Below are positions 1-5,721 of a stretch of 5,721 nt of DNA, piece by piece (position 1 is the first letter of the stretch; each line of letters starts with the position of its first letter). The stretch covers positions 1-5,721 of the forward strand of contig JAPOYW010000564.1 in NCBI GenBank assembly GCA_026706425.1, given 5' to 3'. The notes under the pieces are model-generated. The model had not been told where the DNA came from. It saw nothing but the letters and a program-made list of their open reading frames with translations, and searched no databases. The stretch is from Gammaproteobacteria bacterium. Lineage in GTDB: Bacteria > Pseudomonadota > Gammaproteobacteria > Pseudomonadales > Azotimanducaceae. The translations under genes were made by a program, and so were the position numbers.

Positions 1-2
1 CG

Positions 3-284
3 CGCCTGCGCCACCTGAACCTGCCGCCCCTCGGCGGCGACAACGGCAGCAACGGGCCGCTCCTGACGAAGACGCTGCTCATCTACTGCCTGACCGCCGG
101 CGGCACCAACAACGGCCCCCGCCTGGTCGCCTACGACAAGACCGACGGGACCGAGCTGGCGTCCGTGGACCTGCCATCGGGGGGCATCGGCACGCCGATG
201 ACGTACATGGTCGACGGTCGGCAGTACATCGCCCTGACGGTGGGGGGAGGGCCGCGGCTGGTGGCGTTTGTGTTACCGGAGTAG
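3..284 (+). CDS. PQQ-dependent (quinoprotein) dehydrogenase, C-terminal fragment
   Basis: This is the last 93 codons of a gene whose beginning lies outside the window; it ends at TAG 282-284. The product resembles the C-terminal beta-propeller blade of membrane-bound or periplasmic quinoprotein glucose/alcohol-type dehydrogenases, which oxidise sugars or alcohols with pyrroloquinoline quinone and pass electrons to the respiratory chain. The diagnostic part is GTPMTYMVDGRQYIALTVGGG followed by a short hydrophobic strand and LPE at the end; in this family the motif reads approximately G-x-PMTY-x-VDGKQY-(hydrophobic)-GGG. Upstream, LNLPPLGG and the segment LVAYDKTDGTELASVDLP fit the family's repeated blade pattern, in which an acidic-Lys-x-(D/T)-G turn precedes a strand. 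Only 5 of the 93 codons end in A or T, so this gene shows the host's strong GC3 bias. The substrate cannot be told from this fragment. No function link to the downstream glycan genes is evident. Confidence 0.88.
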   Translation, partial: RLRHLNLPPLGGDNGSNGPLLTKTLLIYCLTAGGTNNGPRLVAYDKTDGTELASVDLPSGGIGTPMTYMVDGRQYIALTVGGGPRLVAFVLPE

Positions 285-402
285 TTCGTGTTTGCCGGAA
301 GGAGCCCCGTGCCCACGGCCCGCTGGTGTTGCACTCTGCCCTGATTCTCGTTGGCAGGTGCGTGACCTCGTGCACGCAACGCGCGATCTTGTCTGTTCCG
401 GA

Positions 403-417
403 CGCAGGAATCCTGCG
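403..417. repeat. 15-bp palindrome (7-bp arms)
   Basis: CGCAGGA and TCCTGCG are perfect reverse complements around a single central A. As RNA this would form only a 5-bp stem (CGCAG/CTGCG) with a 5-base loop. No T-run follows, so it is not a standard intrinsic terminator. It could be a dimeric repressor site or chance; at this GC content chance is a serious possibility. Confidence 0.3.
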
Positions 418-436
418 GAAGTGCTACTAGGCGGTC

Positions 437-456
437 TTCCCTGAAGTTCCCTGAAG
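437..456 (+). repeat. 10-bp tandem duplication
   Basis: TTCCCTGAAG occurs twice in immediate succession (437-446 and 447-456). It lies in the non-coding stretch upstream of the glycosyltransferase gene. It may be a replication-slippage duplication or a pair of direct binding sites; two copies are not enough to decide. Confidence 0.5.
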
Positions 457-646
457 CAGCTGCAGGTCGAGCGCGATGCGGGGCCGGGTCACGTGCAACA
501 AGCAGCACGCGCACCAGGGTAAGATGTTGCTGCGGGGAACGCCTTGGGAGGCCTTCAGGATGAACGACAGCTCGCCAAAGGTGATCGAACCGCCGCATAG
601 ACGCCATCGGCCACGGCCCCGACCATGGGCCCTTGGTCAGGATCAC

Positions 647-652
647 AGGAAG
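647..652 (+). promoter_or_regulatory. Ribosome binding site for the GT32 gene
   Basis: AGGAAG lies 10 bases before ATG 663 and is the best Shine-Dalgarno-like match near any candidate start of this gene. It is the reason I prefer 663 to the in-frame TTG at 633, which would put this site inside the coding region, and to ATG 750, which has only a weak GGTAAG upstream. Confidence 0.4.
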
Positions 653-662
653 AAATGGCCAC

Positions 663-1493
663 ATGGCAGCACTCCATCGACGACGTTCGGAGCTTATAAG
701 GAGGCTGGTCCAACGACCCGCGGATCGGCTGCCGGTAAGACCTCGTTACATGGAGAGCACGCCCAGGACTATAGTGCAGTTCTGGCACAACCTTCGAGAA
801 CTGCCCGCGGACGTCGAAGAGTGCATCGCTTCCTGGGCCGGCTGGACAACGAATGGCTTCGCACATCGGGTGTTCGACGAGCGGAGCGCCAAGGAGTTTA
901 TCGATGGCTCTTTGAGTGCGCGCCACAAGCAGGCCTTTGAACTCTGTTACCATCCGGCGATGCAGGCTGACTACTTTCGGCTGTGCTACCTTCTAGTCGA
1001 AGGCGGTTTCTATGTCGATGCGGACGATGTCTGCGTTAGTACGGATATCGGTCGGTTGTTCGACGACGGGCGGCTTAAGGTCCAGCCGCTGTGCTACGAT
1101 ACCGCTTCCGCCACAATGGTGCACCCATCCGTGTTCCTCCGGGACGGTGCACAAAACTCTAGTTGGATCTTCTACTTCAATAACAATCCACTAATCGCAA
1201 GGCGGCAGCATCCGATCATTGACCGAGCGCTCCGGCAGGCGACCGAGCTCCTGGAATCGGCCGGCAAGGACGCGTTGCCTGAGATTCAGACGACGACCGG
1301 CCCTGGAAACATATCTGAGACAATATTCAATCTCGGCGCCAAGCCGGAAGGCGTCGAGAGCGATCTCGTGGTCTTGCGGGACTGGGATTCCCTTGCCGTT
1401 TCCAAATGGCCCCTGACCTACCGCGGTGACGCTAGAAACTGGCGACTTTCCAATCAACGCAGGTTCCCACGCAAGGACGAATCGACCGGATGA
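663..1493 (+). CDS. GT32-type (OCH1-like) glycosyltransferase
   Basis: A 276-residue protein that should transfer a sugar from a nucleotide-sugar donor to a glycan acceptor in the cytoplasm. It has the layout of the 'sugar-binding DXD' GT32 family: an opening strand IVQFWHNL (residues 37-44; family form is I-P-K-I-I-H-Q-x-W), a middle segment with AMQADYFRLCYLLVEGGFYVDADD (residues 99-122, matching the family's A-x-x-SD-x-x-R-x-x-x-L-x-x-x-GG-x-Y-x-D-x-D), and a C-terminal region with a TTGPGNISETIF segment typical of the acceptor side. Asp119 and Asp121 (nt 1017-1025) would bind the metal and donor phosphates. There is no signal peptide or clear membrane span. The start is uncertain: 663 has the best ribosome site, but the family domain begins only just after ATG 750, so the Arg-rich first 29 residues may not be translated. 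The stop overlaps the next gene's ATG (ATGA), which implies co-translation. About one third of codons end in A/T over 972-1199 (27 of 76), far more than in the upstream dehydrogenase. Donor and acceptor are unknown. Confidence 0.85.
   Translation: MAALHRRRSELIRRLVQRPADRLPVRPRYMESTPRTIVQFWHNLRELPADVEECIASWAGWTTNGFAHRVFDERSAKEFIDGSLSARHKQAFELCYHPAMQADYFRLCYLLVEGGFYVDADDVCVSTDIGRLFDDGRLKVQPLCYDTASATMVHPSVFLRDGAQNSSWIFYFNNNPLIARRQHPIIDRALRQATELLESAGKDALPEIQTTTGPGNISETIFNLGAKPEGVESDLVVLRDWDSLAVSKWPLTYRGDARNWRLSNQRRFPRKDESTG
1473..1493 (+). promoter_or_regulatory. Translational coupling site between the two glycan genes
   Basis: The stop codon of the GT32 gene and the start codon of the next gene share ATGA at 1490-1493. 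An AAGGA at 1473-1477, inside the end of the GT32 gene, lies 12 bases before the ATG. This spacing is long, so re-initiation by ribosomes finishing the upstream gene is probably important. The two proteins are therefore expected to be made together. Confidence 0.7.
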
Positions 1494-3646
1494 ACCTCTC
1501 GAAACCACCGCGAGCTGTGTCCCGCCTCTTGCGTCGCGTTTTCTTGCGGTGCCGGACGCATCTTCCGCGACGACAGTGCCGTGCGTTTGTGCGGTCCTCG
1601 GACGCTCAGCAATCCGGGATCGGTCGGATCTTCGTTATCAACTTGGACAGGCAACCAGCTCGGTGGGCTAATGTCCTTCGTGAGCTCACCTGCATCCTGG
1701 ACGCCGCCGGCAAACCGTTATCGAAGCGAGTCATTCGGTACGCCGCATGCGACGCGCAGAACGATGTCGACCAATTGCGCGATGACGGTGATGTCGAGCC
1801 CTTCTACACGCTTGGCGACCAATTGTTCGTCGAACCGCAACCGAGCGCATCACCTGATGCGTTTGATCTCACGCGCCCGATTAGAATGAGTCGAGCAGAA
1901 ATTGCCATCGCGCGCTCCCACATCGGCGTCTGGAGGACCGTCGCGCAGTCGACGGCCACCTATGCTCTTGTACTGGAGGATGACGTCTGGGTCCAGCGTG
2001 GTTTCGCGCGAGCCATCGATCAAGCGTGGGGCGAGATGAAAGATGCTGATCGATCGGATCCTGCTTTCGATATTCTGTACGTTTCCTATAAGGAAGCACG
2101 CTACGGTGCTCCCAAGGAACTGGTTTCAAGGAACGTGTTCCGCCCGGAACGCGGGCTTTGGTACCTCTCGGGGTATGTGTTGTCGAAGAAGGGGGCTCAA
2201 ACTCTGCTTCAACTTCTTCCCAGTCGCGGCCCCATTGACCTTTGGATTAATCACAAGTTCCGTGAATTGGATGTGCGGGCTCTTCGCCGTTCGGTGATCA
2301 ACCAGCGTCTTGATGTTCCCTCAACGAACACGTACTCGATCCTTCCGGCGTTGACCCGGATTGGCGTCCTCCACGACCGCAACGCGGCGCTTTTTCGTCA
2401 ACGGCCGGTCCATTCTCCTGTGTTCGCCTTTGGATCTCCGGGTTCCGGGCTGTCATCCCTCGCGATGGCCCTCTCGATGCTTGGTTATCGTTGTTGCAGC
2501 GATCTCGACGACATTCCGGAGTATGAGTTCGGACGACTGCTGGCGGGCCGGCGCTCAGATCGCGTGTTCGACGCGTACGTCAACATAGGCTCATTGAGGC
2601 CGCATCTGCGCGCTCTCGTGTGGCGGTACCCGCGCGCAAAGTTCATCGTGATCGAGGACATAGAACGGGCGGCTGATGACGTACTGGACGCCTTGGAAGG
2701 GTCCGACGTGCTCCGATTACGTCGTGAACGCGCTAACTCTTGGCGCGCATTGTGCGAGCACGTGCGGCTTCCTCCGCCAGCAACTCGGTACCCATTCGTT
2801 CACGAGCTGGGGCAGCGACGACATCAGAAGCCTCGGATCGATACGCTAGGGGCTCGCCCAGCGAGGAGATTCCGCCACGATCGGTCACCGTGGGTTGTGG
2901 AGCCTCGCGCGGGGTGGACGGGAGTCAATGCGGCCGCATCGGATCGATCGAGGTGGTTGAGGTCACGGGTTAGTTTCGATGACGATCTCGGTGATGGTCT
3001 GGTGGCCAGGTGGCTGCGACGCAACGATACGTTTGCTGGGAACCTGGGGCTGTTTCGTCCCGCCAACGCGACAATTCAACCAGGCACGGGGCTCTCGCTC
3101 ATGGTTGCTCAGGAATCGCTTGGGGTTCGGGACTATAGCGCTGCCGCGATCTCGACCCGAAGCGCGTTCCTCTATGGGCGATTCGAAGTCACGCTGCAAG
3201 CGACGAGTGTTTCAGGGCTTGTGACGGGCTTCTTTCTACACCGCAACTCGCCCCGGCAAGAGATCGACGTCGAGATCACGGGCAATCGTCCAGACCGACT
3301 CCTGGTCAACGTGTTCTACAATCCTGGAGGGGAGGGTGCGAAGTTTGACTACGGCTACCGGGGAACTCCGGCAGGCATTCCGTTGGAGTTCGACGCGTCG
3401 GAAGCCGTGCATCGTTTTGCGATCGCATGGGAGCCGAGCGAGATTCGGTGGTTCGTCGATGGCCACCTCGTTCACCGTCGCGGCGCGTGGGACCCAACTC
3501 CTATTCCGAGTCTCCCTATGACCTTGCACGTCAACACGTGGCCGACCGGCTCGCGAGAGCTTGCGGGTCGATTGGCACGTCGCTCACTACCGGCATCAGC
3601 TATCGTGCGCGGCATCACTGTTGATGCGTTGGAGGTGAGCGGGTAG
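1490..3646 (+). CDS. Three-domain fusion: GT25 glycosyltransferase, sulfotransferase-like domain, GH16 glucanase-fold domain
   Basis: A 718-residue protein with three recognisable parts. Residues about 44-285 are a GT25 (LPS biosynthesis) glycosyltransferase: IFVINLDRQPARW (47-59) is the family's opening strand, SRAEIAIARSH (134-144) matches its SxxEIgCxxSH segment, and LVLEDD (160-165) is the donor/metal motif. Residues about 309-440 resemble the P-loop sulfotransferase family: a Gly-rich loop FGSPGSGLSSLAMALSMLGY (314-333), FDAYV (360-364), YPRAKFIVIED (380-390) and SWRALCEHV...PFVHEL (417-440). The usual Arg/Lys and Thr of the PAPS-binding loop are absent. An Arg-rich linker (about 441-493) leads to a GH16 domain (about 494-716) with YGRFEV (562-567), EIDVEITG (591-598; the lichenase-type ExDxE, with Glu591 the likely nucleophile and Glu595 the acid/base), HRFAIAWEPSEIRWFVDG (641-658) and LHVNTW (679-684). 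A single-domain GH16 enzyme is usually about 230-300 residues and secreted; here no signal peptide or membrane segment is visible. The start at 1490 overlaps the GT32 stop. The first about 43 residues are Arg-rich. I infer assembly plus trimming or transfer of one glycan; substrate unknown. Confidence 0.88.
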   Translation: MNLSKPPRAVSRLLRRVFLRCRTHLPRRQCRAFVRSSDAQQSGIGRIFVINLDRQPARWANVLRELTCILDAAGKPLSKRVIRYAACDAQNDVDQLRDDGDVEPFYTLGDQLFVEPQPSASPDAFDLTRPIRMSRAEIAIARSHIGVWRTVAQSTATYALVLEDDVWVQRGFARAIDQAWGEMKDADRSDPAFDILYVSYKEARYGAPKELVSRNVFRPERGLWYLSGYVLSKKGAQTLLQLLPSRGPIDLWINHKFRELDVRALRRSVINQRLDVPSTNTYSILPALTRIGVLHDRNAALFRQRPVHSPVFAFGSPGSGLSSLAMALSMLGYRCCSDLDDIPEYEFGRLLAGRRSDRVFDAYVNIGSLRPHLRALVWRYPRAKFIVIEDIERAADDVLDALEGSDVLRLRRERANSWRALCEHVRLPPPATRYPFVHELGQRRHQKPRIDTLGARPARRFRHDRSPWVVEPRAGWTGVNAAASDRSRWLRSRVSFDDDLGDGLVARWLRRNDTFAGNLGLFRPANATIQPGTGLSLMVAQESLGVRDYSAAAISTRSAFLYGRFEVTLQATSVSGLVTGFFLHRNSPRQEIDVEITGNRPDRLLVNVFYNPGGEGAKFDYGYRGTPAGIPLEFDASEAVHRFAIAWEPSEIRWFVDGHLVHRRGAWDPTPIPSLPMTLHVNTWPTGSRELAGRLARRSLPASAIVRGITVDALEVSG

Positions 3647-5188
3647 CCTCATTGGGGCTTCTTCGCAAGGTTCGCTTCGAAGGCGACGCAGCAGCGATTG
3701 AGCGGAGCCGAGTGTGAGCCACGGATTGGGACTCGCAAAGGACGCAGCGGGTTGCCGAGCGTCCTGGTGCAGTCGTTCTACTGTGGGCTTGGTTCAGACG
3801 AAGGGCACGGGTTGTCGTAGTGCGGGGCGTGAACTCGTCGATGCCGGCGCAGAGGACGCACGGGCTGCGACGAATGCCGCGTGGCGCGTGTTTCGCGTGT
3901 TTGTGGTCAGCGCGGCGAGGCAGCGCTCACAGGTTGAGTACAGGACGCGTGGGTCGGGGTGAGGTGGAGGGGAATGGCGGCAGTTTGGCGAACCGGCGCG
4001 GATGAGCTGTGCCTTGGGGGTTCCGCGGTAGTAGGCGAGTAGGTGCGCGGCGAGTTCGGTGGGTACGGTCTCGTCGACGCGGCCGAGGAACTTGGGGACG
4101 CTGTCGCCCTCATGGTGGCGGTGCGCCGCGCGATGACGGTGCGGGTTCTGACGTCGGGCCCCGCAAACCGCGACGTCGGGAAGGTTCCACGGAGCTTGGC
4201 CCCTGGCTGCCTGCTGAGTACGAGGCCCGTCCTCGGGGAACGGGCCGAGTGTGCGCTCGCAAGCTTCCATGCGATCGTGACGGTGTGACCGCCGGCCCGG
4301 TGGCCAAACGAGGTCGGGGCCAGGGGATGCCGGTGCATCGTCGAGGCGCCAAGCCAGCCGGCGGCGTTCGCCGGTTCGTGCTTTGGCGGGGGCCGAGCCT
4401 TGACTCGAGGAGCGTTTCGCCGTTGCCGTGTTGCGGCGCGACGTCAGCGGCGGTCCGTCTGTCGCCAAGCGCGTCGCCTACAGCGCGTTGATCGCCGTTG
4501 GGGTCGACACGGTCGTCGCGGGTAACCCGGAGCACGTTCCTTTACGCGGTTGGCCCCGGGAACTACCGGAAGGGTAACTACGAGCTCGACCGGTGCCGCC
4601 GCGCGAAGTACGGGTTTCACTGGGCCAGCGAGGCTCGGTGGGTCGTGGCTGACACGGAGTTCCGGTGCAGAGTGCCTGGAGCGTACAGGAACCGCAGGGG
4701 CGACGGGCTCTTACCGCGGGGCGTGTGGAGGGGCACCTCAAGGCTTGGCCGGCGGGGCACGCGGCGGGCCAGGCCGATGTCAACCGGATAGTCGACGCCA
4801 ACGGGCGCGTGGTCTACGATGGGGTTCGGACCCGACGTCCGAGGTCCCGGGAGACCTCGGCGACCGAAAGAGGCAGAGGTACGGCGGCGTCGGCTTGACC
4901 GCGGTCGGTGCGGCGGTGACCCCTGGTTTGGCCGGACAGGCCCGGCGCGGCTGAGGGCACGGCGCTGGGGGCGGCGACGTCGGCGCGACGTTCGGATTGT
5001 GACGGCGCTTCCGGGGTCGCGGCGGCGGCCAGCGCGGCTTCCGTGGGCAGACCGCAACGTGATCGGCGAATGGTGTCAGAATGGGGCAGGGATTCTTCCG
5101 CGCAGATGATGGCTGACGAGCGGTCGGCCGCGGCGATGCGCATCGGATGCTCGATGGAAAGGGCGGGAGCCGACCCCGCAATAAGCTG
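3647..5188. other. 1.5-kb region without an intact gene; probable decayed coding sequence
   Basis: I find no intact, recognisable gene here. Many open frames exist because the DNA is very GC-rich, but most translate to Arg/Pro/Ser/Gly-rich sequence without motifs. Some short stretches have codon-like base periodicity on the + strand, in different frames: 4043-4288, 4404-4574 (about 80% G/C at third positions and about half at second positions by my count), about 4576-4680, about 4720-4820, and about 4825-4954. Each ends in a stop or loses the pattern where the next begins, as expected of a gene broken by several frameshifts. In part of the first stretch (around 3990-4120) the complementary strand read in the same phase is equally gene-like, so the direction there is not certain. 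No transposase, inverted terminal repeat or tRNA was recognised. The original product cannot be named. Confidence 0.4.
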
Positions 5189-5554
5189 ATGGCAGTCAAC
5201 CCTCCGAAGGGCACAGACGTGGTGTACGCCGAGCTGGTGAAGGCGGCGCGCGAGATGCGGACCGTGACGTACGAGGCGCTCGCTGCGGCGGCGAAGCTCG
5301 CGAAGCCGGGTGTCAGAGTCCCCCTCGGGTATATCCGCGATGAGGTTTGCCGGCCGCGCAGCCTACCGTGGCTGACGGTGATCGCCGTCTCGAAGATCAC
5401 TGGGAGGCCGGGCGAGGCGTATCTGCCGGACGACCTCGCGAGCATCATGGATCAGGAGGATCAACGCATGTGGTGGCGGGCGATGGTACTCCAGGTATTC
5501 GCGACGCCCTGGCATGAGATCAAGTGCGAGCCGCCTCCGGCAGACCCGAACTGA
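5189..5554 (+). CDS. Small conserved-type hypothetical protein
   Basis: A 121-residue soluble protein with no signal peptide or membrane segment. Its pattern recalls a widespread, mostly unnamed bacterial family in which a first helix (VYAELVKAAR) is followed by VTYEALAAAAKL, then a segment ending in an acidic helix (LGYIRDEV), then a hydrophobic strand and turn of the form P-x-L-(T/S)-x-(I/V)-x-V-S-K-x-TG-x-PGE (here LPWLTVIAVSKITGRPGEAY), and a C-terminal helix containing WWRAMVLQVFATPW. I recall this pattern from hypothetical proteins and cannot assign a function; the TY-x-x-LA helix looks like part of a small helical or winged-helix fold. I chose ATG 5189 because the family-like region starts about 11 residues later; an in-frame ATG at 5147 would add 14 residues. 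Neither start has a good ribosome site. Codon use (20 of 121 codons ending in A/T) is closer to the dehydrogenase than to the glycan genes, so this is probably resident DNA. Confidence 0.72.
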   Translation: MAVNPPKGTDVVYAELVKAAREMRTVTYEALAAAAKLAKPGVRVPLGYIRDEVCRPRSLPWLTVIAVSKITGRPGEAYLPDDLASIMDQEDQRMWWRAMVLQVFATPWHEIKCEPPPADPN

Positions 5555-5721
5555 CGCACGCTGACTGAATCACGCTGGTGAGCGGCATGAGCATCCAAAC
5601 GCCGTGGCGTGTGCCGACCCGGCGGGCATCATGTCCCGCGAGCAGGTGGTAGCGTCGTCGGTCCGTGGCACAAGCGTTCACTGTGTGACCGGCGAGGTCA
5701 CGCGCCGAGCATCACGCTGTG

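Larger units (their letters stand above)
285..662. other. Intergenic region with no convincing gene
   Basis: About 380 bases separate the dehydrogenase stop from the glycosyltransferase start. Open frames exist on both strands, but their translations are rich in Arg, Pro, Ser and His and have no recognisable motif, so I treat them as chance. The stretch holds a 15-bp palindrome (403-417), a 10-bp tandem duplication (437-456) and, at its end, a purine-rich ribosome binding site. I could not find a convincing sigma-70 -35/-10 pair. The promoter of the downstream two-gene unit should lie here, but the sequence does not show where. Confidence 0.5.

Noticed and set aside
131..664. 177-codon open frame on the minus strand opposite the dehydrogenase end and the intergenic region
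   Set aside because: Its 3' part is the antisense of the dehydrogenase coding sequence, and the translation is rich in Arg, Pro and Ser with no motif.
698..704. Strong Shine-Dalgarno-like AAGGAGG inside the GT32 N-terminal region
   Set aside because: No in-frame start codon lies at a usable distance; ATG 750 is about 45 bases away. It is read as Arg codons.
476..940. 154-codon plus-strand open frame overlapping the GT32 gene
   Set aside because: It overlaps the GT32 frame out of phase and has no recognisable domain.
3661..3686. Hairpin-like inverted repeats just after the fusion gene (CTTCG/CGAAG and TCGC/GCGA)
   Set aside because: The stems are only 4-5 bp and no T-run follows, so a terminator cannot be supported.
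3794..4468. 224-codon minus-strand open frame; one segment (about 3990-4120) looks protein-like with high G/C at third positions
   Set aside because: The rest of the frame is low-complexity Arg/Pro/Ser/His sequence, no family is recognised, and the good segment can be explained as the complement of a plus-strand codon-like stretch in the same phase. I keep it only as part of the decayed region.
5070..5189. 39-codon open frame whose TGA overlaps ATG 5189 (TGATG), suggesting coupling to the hypothetical gene
   Set aside because: It has no ribosome site and no recognisable sequence, and overlaps of this kind arise easily by chance.
4780..5448. 222-codon minus-strand open frame
   Set aside because: It runs antisense through most of the 5189-5554 gene and continues as Pro/Arg/Ser-rich sequence typical of an antisense shadow in GC-rich DNA.
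5569..5719. 9-bp direct repeat ATCACGCTG at 5569-5577 and 5711-5719
   Set aside because: Too short to be called an attachment site or insertion footprint, and no mobile gene lies between the copies.
5631..5721. Open frame from ATG 5631 running off the window end
   Set aside because: Only 30 codons are visible, with no motif or ribosome site, so a gene cannot be supported.

Overview
This is a GC-rich bacterial window. Its 5' edge carries the C-terminal end of a PQQ-dependent (quinoprotein) dehydrogenase whose codons end almost entirely in G or C. That protein type suggests a proteobacterium, acidobacterium or similar soil or water lineage, but the sequence does not settle the taxon.

Layout: (1) 3-284, the 3' end of the PQQ dehydrogenase. 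(2) 285-662, no convincing gene, but a short palindrome and a 10-bp tandem duplication. (3) 663-1493, a GT32-type (OCH1-like, DXD-containing) glycosyltransferase. (4) 1490-3646, overlapping the previous gene by ATGA, a 718-residue protein that I read as three enzymes in one chain: a GT25 (LPS-type) glycosyltransferase, a sulfotransferase-like P-loop domain whose cofactor-binding residues look degraded, and a GH16 beta-glucanase-fold domain with an intact ExDxE catalytic motif. (5) 3647-5188, about 1.5 kb without a convincing intact gene, made of codon-like stretches that change frame, as expected for decayed coding sequence. (6) 5189-5554, a small conserved-type hypothetical protein. (7) 5555-5721, nothing I can call.

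The centre of interest is the two-gene unit at 663-3646. The genes are translationally coupled and together encode two sugar transferases, a sulfotransferase-like fold and a glycan hydrolase or transglycosylase. The simplest reading is a small module that builds or trims a surface or storage glycan. Its third-codon-position GC content is visibly lower than that of both flanking genes, and decayed sequence lies on one side, so it looks like an acquired cassette. The fused GT25 / sulfotransferase-like / GH16 architecture is the feature most likely to be undescribed.
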